From contig NZ_JACSWA010000461.1 in NCBI RefSeq assembly GCF_016888125.1, forward strand, positions 1-35,713: a stretch of 35,713 nucleotides of DNA. Reading direction: 5' to 3'. Numbering within the stretch: the stretch's first letter is position 1; each line of letters starts with the position of its first letter. Both the position numbers and the translations under genes were made by a program. Below the pieces are notes generated by a model. The model was not told where the DNA came from, did no database searches, and saw only the letters and a program-made list of their open reading frames with translations. Shown here piece after piece: positions 1 to 7,927 of this stretch. Source of the stretch: Spirulina sp. CCY15215 (GTDB lineage Bacteria; Cyanobacteriota; Cyanobacteriia; Cyanobacteriales; Spirulinaceae).

Positions 1-30
1 ATGATTCGCTTCGCTCAATTTCCTCTGTTG

Positions 31-86
31 GCGGCGTTTCCGAGAACCGCTAACCCTGTCGGGTCTAACGGGAGTCCCCACGCCGC
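31..86. repeat. Nested inverted-repeat element
   Basis: The outer arms GCGGCGT (31-37) and ACGCCGC (80-86) are perfect reverse complements. Inside them ACCC (53-56) and GGGT (61-64) pair around the loop TGTC, and GGGAGTCCC (70-78) is a further small dyad. The folded unit looks like a palindromic repeat or REP-like element. A short open frame runs through it, but its composition is explained by the dyads, so I do not call a gene. Similarity to the right edge of the window (GCGTTYCC-AGAAC) suggests a family, but copies elsewhere in the genome cannot be seen. Confidence 0.45.
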
Positions 87-136
87 TTTTTTGATGGCGA
101 TCGCGCTTTAAGCTATGAATTATGAGAGATCAAAGA

Positions 137-373
137 TCAAAGGCGACAAGATAAAATCTCTTGGCGAGAGACTAACTTTTCTATATTTGCCTGACTTTCT
201 TGAAGCAATTGAACTCGACTATCTAATGGCTGTGTCTTTGTTTGTCTCTCTTCAGGAAAAGACGGCACAAGATTCCTTGCGTGTAACGTCATGTGAAGTT
301 GTAACTCAGCTACATACTCGCTAATATCTTCGTGGAATAATTCGGTTGTTGCGTGGATTTGTGGTAAAGCCAA
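137..373 (-). CDS. Possible small hypothetical protein (78 aa), weak
   Basis: I do not recognise this protein. It would start at a TTG (371-373) preceded by a purine-rich AGGGGAAAG at normal spacing, begin MALPQIHATTELFHED, and be mostly polar and helical, with no membrane segment, signal peptide or recognisable motif. In its favour are the ribosome-binding site and a plausible amino-acid composition. Against it are the non-ATG start, the short length, and a competing 69-codon frame on the other strand across most of the same bases. It could be a remnant of a decayed gene. It stands alone, with no neighbour on the same strand. Confidence 0.25.
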   Translation of the reverse strand: MALPQIHATTELFHEDISEYVAELQLHMTLHARNLVPSFPEERQTKTQPLDSRVQLLQESQANIEKLVSRQEILSCRL

Positions 374-535
374 TGTTCTTTCCCCTCTAGAAACTCAATA
401 CTCGCAGAATACTTCATAGACCCTACCACTTGCCTTGCAGTTTTCGCCATTTAGTTATAGCTCTTAAACATATCTTAATATTTTATTGAGATTTGGTTAC
501 AAGAATTTTAGTCATGCTCGCGGGAGAGCGGTAGA

Positions 536-581
536 GGGGCGATCAGGAAATTGCTCTGGTTTTAGCTTAACCGATCGCCCC
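536..581. other. 9-bp inverted repeat upstream of the TolC-like gene
   Basis: GGGGCGATC (536-544) and GATCGCCCC (573-581) are perfect reverse complements separated by 28 bases. The right arm contains a HIP1-like core. It could be a hairpin in a leader transcript, an operator, or a terminator for a gene lying outside the window. There is no T-tract after it, so a terminator is the least likely reading. Confidence 0.35.
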
Positions 582-694
582 GAGCAAGGTAGAGTAAAGC
601 GAATTATCTGTACAATTAACTTTGTGTTGCGATCGCTTCACAGTTTAATCCTGACTTTGCCTTTTATAGAGTAGAAACGGAATCAGTAAATTTA

Positions 695-2776
695 ATGTTA
701 GTTTTTCGTCATCTAGTGGTTGTGAGTGCCGGAGCGGTCTTTGCTTTTGGTTATGGAGTGCCAGCGATATCTCAGGAATCGCTTACAGTGGATTCATCGA
801 TGGATTCATCCCCAAACCTTGGGTTGAGTCACCCCTCTTCAAACATAAATTTTTCTCCCTCGGCAGTAACAGAAAAACTGAACAAAAATCCAGCCTTGAA
901 GGTTGGACAACCAGAAGTGCAGTCCGAAACCCGAGAGAGAATTGTTTTGGATAAAACAAGGAATCTCAACACCTCTTCCTTAGCCTCGAGTCCTAATGGT
1001 GATCTGGCTGAAGAGACTAACACCGAGGAGATATTCCTGCATCATGTCATCTTAAACACCCCAGCGTCTTCTGAAACCGAGGTTATCAAAGCAATTGTCC
1101 CTTCTGACTCTGCTCTGGAATTATCCTGGGAAGCAGATATTCCCAGGATAATTCCCGAAGACACCGAAGACTTGGCTCAAACTCCCTCAAGCCTTGAAAC
1201 GACCCAATTGCCGGAACTGTCGGAAGATGAAGATGAAAATGAAACATTTCCCCTATTTCCCCCCCCTTTAGAGGAAGAAGTCGAGTTGGAACCCTCTCCC
1301 GATCGCCTCGATCTCGAGGAGGGCAATATTGAGAATAACAATCCGGGAACAATTGTTGACGAAGTTTCCCCCTTTCTCGACGATCCTATCGAAGAGCCTT
1401 CGATTCGAGGTCGTCAAGTTGTTCCTCCTCCGGAAAACCTCAATCCCAGTGGTAATCCCCTACTGTTTCCCACGGAACCCGATGAAGTTACCATCGATCT
1501 CTCGCAACCGATCACCTTAAATCAGGCGATCGCCCTAGCGCGTCGTAATAATCAAGATTGGCGCAAAGCCTGGCTCAATCTAGAAAAAGCCGATGCAGCC
1601 CTGCGAGAAGCCTTAGCAGCCAATTTTCCCAGCCTTAGTGCCGAGATTAATCTCAGTCGCACGGATTCTGCAACCTCAGAACTTTCCAATCGCCGCTTGA
1701 GGAATCGAGGTTTGAGCGCTTCTACTAGCAGCACCGCCACGAACTTAGTGGATGGAACTCTGCAATTAAGCTATACCCTCTATGATGGCGGTTCTCGTCC
1801 CGCTCAAATCCGCCAAGCAGAAGAAACCGTGCGCTTTAACCAATTGGAAGTCGAACGGGTGGTAGAAGAATTGCGCCTCAATACGGCTAATGCTTACTAT
1901 GCCCTGCAACAAGCCGATGCGACGGTGGGGATCGAACAAGCTGCCGTGGATGCAGCCAAACAAACCTTACGAGATGCAGAACTGCTTGAACAGGCGGGTT
2001 TGGGGACGAGATTTGACGTTTTGCGAGCGCGAGTAGAACTGGCCAACAGTCAGCAGAGTTTAGTCAATGCTCGCGCCGATCGCAGGATTGGCCAGCGACA
2101 ATTGGTACAAATATTATCTTTAGGGGAACAGGTTGAAGTCACCATCGCCGATAGCATCGAACCGGCGGGGATTTGGGATTTGTCCCTAGAAAATACAATT
2201 GTTCTGGCCTATCGCAATCGCGCGGAATTGGAGCAGCAGTTAGTTCAGCGAGAGATCGACGAACAACAGCGCCAAGTCGCCCTCTCGGTTCTCAGACCCC
2301 AAGTGAGCCTATTTGCCAACTATAATGTCGCCAATATTCTCAATTTTGGCGAGGGATTTGCCGATGGCTATGCGATCGGTGCGACCCTCTCCTGGAATCT
2401 GTTTGATGGGGGCGCAGCCCAAGCCAACAGCCGACAGGAGGAGTTAGATATTGAAATTGCTGAGGTCAATTTTGAGCAACAGCGCAAGAGCATTCGCTTT
2501 GAAGTGGAGGAAGCCCACGAAAATCTAACAGCCAGCGATGAGAATATTAAAACCGCGACCGTGGCGGTACAGTTGGCGGAAGAGAGTTTACGATTGGCTC
2601 GCTTGCGCTTTCAAGCAGGGGTAGGGACTCAAACCGATGTCATTGACGCGCAAACCGAACTGACGCGATCGCGGGGCAATTTACTCACAGCAATAGTAGG
2701 TTACAACCGCGCTTTGGTCGCTCTGCAACGGGCGGTGAGTAATGTTCCCGATAATCGCCTCTTTGATTTACCTTAA
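695..2776 (+). CDS. tolC: TolC-like outer membrane efflux protein
   Basis: Outer-membrane channel of tripartite export and type I secretion systems; the cyanobacterial relatives (HgdD/Slr1270 type) serve glycolipid, protein and drug export. The 693-residue product starts with a signal peptide (about 1-26, hydrophobic core then ...PAISQ). An acidic, proline-rich, apparently disordered stretch follows (about 27-265). Two outer-membrane-efflux (OEP) repeats come next, roughly 270-475 and 490-690, with the alternating Ala/Leu/Gln/Arg coiled-coil pattern of the alpha-barrel and typical beta-strand ends such as LSYTLYDGGSR and LSWNLFDGG. The family is usually about 450-500 residues, so the N-terminal insert accounts for the extra length. 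It appears monocistronic; no inner-membrane or adaptor partner lies next to it. Assignment to the family is firm, the exact export substrate unknown. Confidence 0.9.
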   Translation: MLVFRHLVVVSAGAVFAFGYGVPAISQESLTVDSSMDSSPNLGLSHPSSNINFSPSAVTEKLNKNPALKVGQPEVQSETRERIVLDKTRNLNTSSLASSPNGDLAEETNTEEIFLHHVILNTPASSETEVIKAIVPSDSALELSWEADIPRIIPEDTEDLAQTPSSLETTQLPELSEDEDENETFPLFPPPLEEEVELEPSPDRLDLEEGNIENNNPGTIVDEVSPFLDDPIEEPSIRGRQVVPPPENLNPSGNPLLFPTEPDEVTIDLSQPITLNQAIALARRNNQDWRKAWLNLEKADAALREALAANFPSLSAEINLSRTDSATSELSNRRLRNRGLSASTSSTATNLVDGTLQLSYTLYDGGSRPAQIRQAEETVRFNQLEVERVVEELRLNTANAYYALQQADATVGIEQAAVDAAKQTLRDAELLEQAGLGTRFDVLRARVELANSQQSLVNARADRRIGQRQLVQILSLGEQVEVTIADSIEPAGIWDLSLENTIVLAYRNRAELEQQLVQREIDEQQRQVALSVLRPQVSLFANYNVANILNFGEGFADGYAIGATLSWNLFDGGAAQANSRQEELDIEIAEVNFEQQRKSIRFEVEEAHENLTASDENIKTATVAVQLAEESLRLARLRFQAGVGTQTDVIDAQTELTRSRGNLLTAIVGYNRALVALQRAVSNVPDNRLFDLP

Positions 2777-2792
2777 TCAGGGAATGAGAAAA

Positions 2793-2812
2793 CGGCGATC
2801 GCGCGATCGCCG
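2793..2812. terminator. Double-HIP1 20-bp perfect palindrome, possible terminator
   Basis: Two abutting HIP1 cores make CGGCGATCGC followed directly by its reverse complement GCGATCGCCG, a perfect 20-bp palindrome 16 bases after the TolC-like stop codon. As RNA it gives a very stable hairpin. A run of four A precedes it and only CTT follows, so it is a poor classical intrinsic terminator. It may stabilise the 3' end or partly insulate the ferredoxin gene. Confidence 0.45.
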
Positions 2813-2832
2813 CTTCCTCCTATCCAGAAAGA

Positions 2833-2862
2833 TTTACATTTCGTTGCATTTCTTCATAGAAT
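2833..2862 (+). promoter_or_regulatory. Predicted sigma70-type promoter of the ferredoxin gene
   Basis: TTTACA (2833-2838), an 18-base spacer and TAGAAT (2857-2862) resemble a vegetative promoter. The start site would fall near 2869, about 23 bases before the ferredoxin start codon. Based on consensus match only. Confidence 0.45.
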
Positions 2863-2891
2863 AAAAACTAAGATTGTCGTAAGGAGAACAG

Positions 2892-3188
2892 ATGGCGAAT
2901 ATTACCTTTGTTAACGAAAAGAAAGAAGCGATCGCTGCCGATGGTGCAAACCTGCGGGAAAAAGCCTTGGGAAATGATATCGATCTTTATACCCTGAAAG
3001 GCAAGTTAATGAATTGCGGCGGATACGGTCAATGCGGAACTTGTATCGTCGAAATTGTCGAGGGAATGGAAAATCTTTCCGAACGGACGGATGTAGAAAA
3101 ACGGAAGTTAAAAAGAAAACCCCCCAGTTATCGCCTCGCCTGCCAAACTATTGTTAATGGTCCGGTCAGCGTTAAAACAAAACCGTGA
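2892..3188 (+). CDS. 2Fe-2S ferredoxin (98 aa)
   Basis: Small soluble electron carrier. The four cluster ligands are C42, C48, C51 and C84, in the order C-x5-C-x2-C...C within [11 protein letters not shown] and YRLACQT, which defines a [2Fe-2S] beta-grasp ferredoxin. The first spacing (five residues) and the basic stretch before C84 (KRKLKRKPP, about 70-78) differ from the major photosynthetic ferredoxin PetF, which has C-x4-C-x2-C and is strongly acidic. It is therefore probably one of the minor cyanobacterial ferredoxins (Slr0148-like) with its own partner. The start has a good ribosome-binding site, AAGGAG, 6 bases upstream. It stands alone with its own predicted promoter. Confidence 0.9.
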   Translation: MANITFVNEKKEAIAADGANLREKALGNDIDLYTLKGKLMNCGGYGQCGTCIVEIVEGMENLSERTDVEKRKLKRKPPSYRLACQTIVNGPVSVKTKP

Positions 3189-3307
3189 ACAATTATCAAT
3201 GAACAATGAAGGAAAATTAAGGGGAACCAGTGAATAATCCCCACAAATCCAACCGATCCAGCAAAATGAAATAATACCTTCAATGGCAGCGCTAATTTTT
3301 CCTAGCC

Positions 3308-6300
3308 ATGAAAGATTTTCCTTTGCGTTTAGTTCTCATTGTTCCTTTTGTCTTACAGATTGGTTTCGCTGTCGGGTTAACCGGATGGCTCTCCCTTCGT
3401 AACGGTCAAAAAGCCGTCAATGAAGTGGCCGGAAACCTCCGACAGGAGATTAGCACGCGCATTGAAGAACACCTACGAGCTTATCTGGCCATCCCGCGAG
3501 GTACTAATGCCTTTAATGCTCAAACCATCTCTTGGGAAGAAGCCAGTATCTTTCGCGATCGCGCCTTAGAACGCCAGATGTGGCAGCATCTGCAAGTCTT
3601 TCCCACCTTAACCGCCAACTATTTCGCGACAGAAACAGGAGAATATGTTTCGGCCAAACGTCAAGGTAATGGGAGTTTATCTTTTGGCATTCGCGATCCG
3701 AAGCAGGATGAAATTACTCGCCGCTACCGCATCAATGAGAAAGGCGATCGCGCAGGAATTGACCAGCTTTTTCCCGATTTCGATCCCCGTCAAAGACCTT
3801 GGTACAAGACTGCCCACCGCACTCCAAAAATTGCTTGGAGTGAGGTTTATCCCGACTATACTGCCGAAGATTTAGCAATTACGGCGGTGCATCCCCTCTA
3901 TGACGAAAACGGACGCTTGCAGGGGGTTTTAGGCAGCGATATTCTCCTGACCCGCTTTCGCGAATTTCTCCAAGAGATGGAAATCGGCAAATCGGGAGTT
4001 ACTTTTGTGATGGAACGAACAGGAGCATTAATTGCCACCTCTCAGGAAATTTCTGTATTTTTTAGCGAAGAAGAACGACCCCGACGCATTCAGGCTCGCC
4101 GCGCCCCCGATCGCCTCATCCGTTTGACCGCCCAGCACCTGCAACAACAATTGCCTAACCTAGAAAATCTAGAAGACACGCAACAATTAAATTTTGCCCT
4201 TGACGATCGCACTCAATTCGTCCAAGTGACCCCCCTAGGAGACGATGCGGGCTTAGATTGGCTAATAGTTGTGACGATCCCCGAAACTGATTTTATGGGG
4301 CAAATTCACGCCAATACGCGCCAAACCATCGCCCTATGCGCTCTAGCTTTAATCCTCTCTACCGGTGCGGGTATTTTAACCGCTCGTTGGATTTGTATCC
4401 CCATTCTGCAATTAGCCGCAGTCAGCCAACAATTCAGCCAAAATTCAGACCGAGAGAGATTTTCCTCGGGCGATCGCCTGATTACTTCAGAAGCGATTAC
4501 TTCTTTGACCACCTCAAATATCCGCGAATTGGGAATTTTAGGGCGTTCCTTCGTGCAAATGTTAAGAAAATTACAGGAAGTGCTAGAAACCCTCTCGAAA
4601 ACCAATGCAGAACAAGAAAAAGTCGTGCAACAACGGACGCAAGCCTTAGAAGATAATCACCGCAAGTTACAAGAGCGAGATGAGATTTTAGTAATGTTGG
4701 CGAAAACCCAATCTCTCTATCAAGGAGATCTGCACGCTGCTTTTGCCGCCATTAGCCAAAAAACAGCCCAAACCCTTGCAGTGGAACGAGTGAGTATTTG
4801 GTTACTCGATGAGACAACTGGGGTGATGCGCTGCGAAGAAATTTTTCAGAAGAATCCCCCAACCCCCCATTTCCCAAACTCAACCCCTCAACTGGAATGG
4901 GCGATCGCCGATTATCCTCTTTATTTTCAACTCTTAGCCGGCGATCGCCCTCTTGCGGTCACTGACGCTCAAAACGATCCCCGAGTGGTGGAATTAAAAG
5001 CGACCTATTGGCAACCCTTACAGATTACTTCCTTTCTTGATGTTCCCATTCGCCTTGCAGAAAAAATTCGCGGTGCCATTCGCATTGAACGCACAAAAGT
5101 TCTCCATACTTGGACTCCCGAAGAAGAAAATTTTATGCGATCCCTCGGCAATTTAGTTTCCCTTGTGTTGGAAATGCGCGATCGCCAAGCCAGCGAAACC
5201 CGATTCCGCGATCTATTTCGTTCGGCTCCTATTGGCATGGCAGAATTGTCGGTAAAGGGGGCATTTTTGGATATTAATCCTTCCTTTTGCCATTTATTGG
5301 GCTATCCTTATCGGGACTTTGTGGGGGAGCAGTTTTATAATTTTCTCCATCCTGGCGATCGCCCAACCCTAAAAACAACCTTTCAACGCCTAATTGATAA
5401 TGAAACCAGTGAAAAAAATTGGGAAGGGCGTTTCGTGCAGAAAAGCGGGCGCATTGTTTATGCCTCCATCGAGATTTATGTGCGACGAGATGCGATCGGC
5501 AAGCCTCTCTCTGCAATTTATCAAGTTCAAGATATTACCCAGCGCAAGCAGATCGAACTTGCCCTTGAAGAGCAAAAACAATACTTGCGTTTAATTCTCG
5601 ATAATATTCCCCAACAAGTATTTTGGAAAGACACGAACTCTGTTTTTCTCGGTTGTAATGAGCATTGGGCTAAAGCGGCGGGTTTGGAAAGTCCTGAAGC
5701 TGTTGCGGGGAAAACTGATTACGACTTGATCCCCGATCGCGCTGTCGCAGACTACTATCGCGCCAAAGACAACTATATTATGACTTCCAATCAGCCGGAG
5801 TTACATAATATTTCCCTTAAATACCGCCCAAATAATGAAGGTAAACCCGTTTGGCTGGAAACGAACCGGGTACCCATCCACGATCGCGATGGCAATGTTA
5901 TCGGTATTTTAGGTGTATTAGACGATATTACCCAGCGCAAGCGGGCAGAAGAAGTCATTCACGAAAGCGAAACTCTTTTAAATGCTACTTTTAATCAAGC
6001 GGCGATCGGCATTGCTCAAAGCGATCGCGAAGGAAAATGCCTGCGCGTTAATCAAAGCTATTGCGATATTTTGGGCTATAGCGAATCAGAACTCTACCGG
6101 TTAACTTTTCAAGATATTACTCACCCAGATGACTTTACCGCAGATCTCGGACAATATTTGCAATTATGGGCAAGTAAAATTATTACCTATAGTCTTGAAA
6201 AACGCTATATTCGCAAAGATGGCACGACAATCTGGGGCAATAAAACTGTTTCTTTAGTCTATGATTCTCAAGGACGACCCTGTTATGCTGCAGAAATTTT

Positions 6301-7855
6301 AGAGGATATCAGCGATCGCAAACGAGCAGAAATAGAATTACAACAAGCAAAAGAAGATGCAGAAGCTGCTAACCAAGCAAAAAGCCAATTTCTGGCTAAA
6401 ATGAGTCACGAACTTCGCACACCTCTTAATGCTATTCTCGGTTTCAGTCAACTCTTAAATGACGCAGCCAATTTCACTGCTCAACAACAAAATTATTTGA
6501 ATATTATTAATTATAGTGGAGAGCATTTATTGACTTTAATTAATGATGTACTTTCTATGTCTAAAATTGAAGCTGGACAAGTTACTTTTGCGGAAGATTG
6601 CTTCGATTTATATTGTTTATTGGATACGATTAAGGGGATGCTGCACCTCAAAGCCAAGAATAAGGGTTTAGAACTATTATTTCAAGAATGTACTGATGTT
6701 CCCCGTTATATTTACTCTGATGAAAATAAGTTGCGCCAAGTTTTAATTAATTTATTAGGAAATGCGATTAAATTTACCGAGAAAGGTCGGGTGATTTTAC
6801 GGGTCAGTCAGTTGATTTTAGAGGAAACAGGGAACAGGCAAGAGGGAACAGGCAAGAGGGAACAGGCAAGAGGGAACAGGCAACAAATAACCCTTCATTT
6901 TGAGGTTGAAGATACAGGAGTGGGGATTGCAACCGAGGAGATGAATTTACTATTTCGACCCTTCGAGCAAACCCAAGTTGGACTTAATTCTTCTGAAGGG
7001 ACGGGGTTAGGTTTAGCTATCTCTCAGCAATTTGTCCATTTAATGGGAGGAGAAATTACCGCAACTAGCATTCCCGATCGCGGTTCCATATTTAAGTTTA
7101 CCATCCCAGTAGGTTTGGGAAATGTTGCCAATGTTACCAATATCTCTACTAATCTTCTGGCGATCGGCTTGGCACCCAATCAACCCGAATATCGTATTTT
7201 AATTGTTGATGATTCCCCAGAAAATCGGCATTTTCTGGCTCAAGTATTAGAGCAGCTTGGATTTACAGTTTCTGAAGCGAAACATGGGCAAGAAGCGATC
7301 GCCCTTTGGCATAATTTTCAGCCTCATTTGATCTGGATGGATCTACAAATGCCAATAATGGATGGTTATGAAACTACGCGAAAAATTCGGCAACAAGAAG
7401 AAAAGCAACAAAAAAATAGAGATAATTCGACAACAAAAGAATTCAATTCTGTTATTATTATTGCCCTGACTGCGAGGGTATTTGAGGAAGATTATGCCGT
7501 CGCAATGGAGGCTGGATGCGATGATTTTGTTCGCAAACCTTGTCACACTGAAGTATTATTGGAGAAGATGTCGCAATATTTAGGAGTGCGTTATTCCTAT
7601 GCAGACACTACGATGGAACAAACCTACAATAGACAAGGGAATGAGTCGAGGGATGATTTGCAAGAAGAGTTGCTGAAAATGCCTTCGGAATGGATACTGG
7701 CTGTTAATGAAGCAGCAATGCAGTGCGATCGCACTCTTCTTTTACCTTTACTGACAACAATTCCTTCTGAATATAAATCCCTAGCTAAGGCGATCGAGAT
7801 TTGGGTTGATGAGTTTCGTTTCGATTTGATTATTAATTTGACTGCACGAAATTAG
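3308..7855 (+). CDS. Hybrid sensor histidine kinase (Cache-HAMP-GAF-PAS3-HisKA-HATPase-REC)
   Basis: Membrane-bound sensor of 1515 residues. Order seen: TM1 (about 8-28), periplasmic double Cache domain (about 35-320, with the DPRQRPWY signature near 155), TM2 (about 339-358), HAMP-like linker and coiled coil (360-455), GAF (460-625), three PAS/PAC units (about 631-748, 755-882, 887-1008), HisKA with H1034 in MSHELRTPLN, HATPase with N box NLLGNAIKFTE and G box EDTGVGI, and REC (about 1297-1415) with D1301/D1302, phospho-acceptor D1345 and K1410. A helical C-terminal tail of about 80 residues, common on cyanobacterial hybrid kinases, follows. There is no HPt domain, so output must pass to another protein. 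Residues about 1174-1192, between the N and G boxes, are encoded by a 14-bp minisatellite. The ligand is not predictable and no partner regulator lies adjacent. Confidence 0.93.
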   Translation: MKDFPLRLVLIVPFVLQIGFAVGLTGWLSLRNGQKAVNEVAGNLRQEISTRIEEHLRAYLAIPRGTNAFNAQTISWEEASIFRDRALERQMWQHLQVFPTLTANYFATETGEYVSAKRQGNGSLSFGIRDPKQDEITRRYRINEKGDRAGIDQLFPDFDPRQRPWYKTAHRTPKIAWSEVYPDYTAEDLAITAVHPLYDENGRLQGVLGSDILLTRFREFLQEMEIGKSGVTFVMERTGALIATSQEISVFFSEEERPRRIQARRAPDRLIRLTAQHLQQQLPNLENLEDTQQLNFALDDRTQFVQVTPLGDDAGLDWLIVVTIPETDFMGQIHANTRQTIALCALALILSTGAGILTARWICIPILQLAAVSQQFSQNSDRERFSSGDRLITSEAITSLTTSNIRELGILGRSFVQMLRKLQEVLETLSKTNAEQEKVVQQRTQALEDNHRKLQERDEILVMLAKTQSLYQGDLHAAFAAISQKTAQTLAVERVSIWLLDETTGVMRCEEIFQKNPPTPHFPNSTPQLEWAIADYPLYFQLLAGDRPLAVTDAQNDPRVVELKATYWQPLQITSFLDVPIRLAEKIRGAIRIERTKVLHTWTPEEENFMRSLGNLVSLVLEMRDRQASETRFRDLFRSAPIGMAELSVKGAFLDINPSFCHLLGYPYRDFVGEQFYNFLHPGDRPTLKTTFQRLIDNETSEKNWEGRFVQKSGRIVYASIEIYVRRDAIGKPLSAIYQVQDITQRKQIELALEEQKQYLRLILDNIPQQVFWKDTNSVFLGCNEHWAKAAGLESPEAVAGKTDYDLIPDRAVADYYRAKDNYIMTSNQPELHNISLKYRPNNEGKPVWLETNRVPIHDRDGNVIGILGVLDDITQRKRAEEVIHESETLLNATFNQAAIGIAQSDREGKCLRVNQSYCDILGYSESELYRLTFQDITHPDDFTADLGQYLQLWASKIITYSLEKRYIRKDGTTIWGNKTVSLVYDSQGRPCYAAEILEDISDRKRAEIELQQAKEDAEAANQAKSQFLAKMSHELRTPLNAILGFSQLLNDAANFTAQQQNYLNIINYSGEHLLTLINDVLSMSKIEAGQVTFAEDCFDLYCLLDTIKGMLHLKAKNKGLELLFQECTDVPRYIYSDENKLRQVLINLLGNAIKFTEKGRVILRVSQLILEETGNRQEGTGKREQARGNRQQITLHFEVEDTGVGIATEEMNLLFRPFEQTQVGLNSSEGTGLGLAISQQFVHLMGGEITATSIPDRGSIFKFTIPVGLGNVANVTNISTNLLAIGLAPNQPEYRILIVDDSPENRHFLAQVLEQLGFTVSEAKHGQEAIALWHNFQPHLIWMDLQMPIMDGYETTRKIRQQEEKQQKNRDNSTTKEFNSVIIIALTARVFEEDYAVAMEAGCDDFVRKPCHTEVLLEKMSQYLGVRYSYADTTMEQTYNRQGNESRDDLQEELLKMPSEWILAVNEAAMQCDRTLLLPLLTTIPSEYKSLAKAIEIWVDEFRFDLIINLTARN
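6828..6883 (+). repeat. 14-bp minisatellite inside the kinase ATPase domain
   Basis: Four tandem copies of GAGGGAACAGGCAA (6828-6841 with one mismatch; 6842-6855, 6856-6869 and 6870-6883 identical). The unit length is not a multiple of three, so each copy is read in a different frame, but three extra copies (42 bp) keep the gene open. Similar GGGAACAGG strings are known as intergenic repeats in many cyanobacteria. Confidence 0.9.
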
Positions 7856-7893
7856 TTTTTTAGACTCCAATTTGCTGTAATATGAGAATTTGG

Positions 7894-7923
7894 AATTTTT
7901 AGAGACTTAATTTTTAGAGATTT
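7894..7923 (+). repeat. 15-bp tandem duplication before proA
   Basis: AATTTTTAGAGACTT (7894-7908) is followed directly by AATTTTTAGAGATTT (7909-7923), two differences in 15. It ends 4 bases before the proA start codon. The only purine-rich segment upstream of the start (TAGAGA) lies in the second copy. Confidence 0.8.
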
Positions 7924-7927
7924 TTTT

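Larger units (their letters stand above)
1..694. other. Region without a confident gene upstream of the TolC-like gene
   Basis: No ORF here resembles a known family. The stretch holds a nested inverted repeat at 31-86, one weak minus-strand ORF at 137-373, and a 9-bp inverted repeat at 536-544/573-581. The last 30 bases carry a possible -10 box (TATAGA, 665-670) without a clear -35 box, which could drive the TolC-like gene. Base composition near 100-480 is AT-rich and lacks the coding periodicity of the neighbours. Confidence 0.5.

Noticed and set aside
115-324. 69-codon plus-strand frame near the left edge
   Set aside because: No ribosome-binding site, no recognisable motif, and it overlaps the slightly better minus-strand frame; both may be noise.
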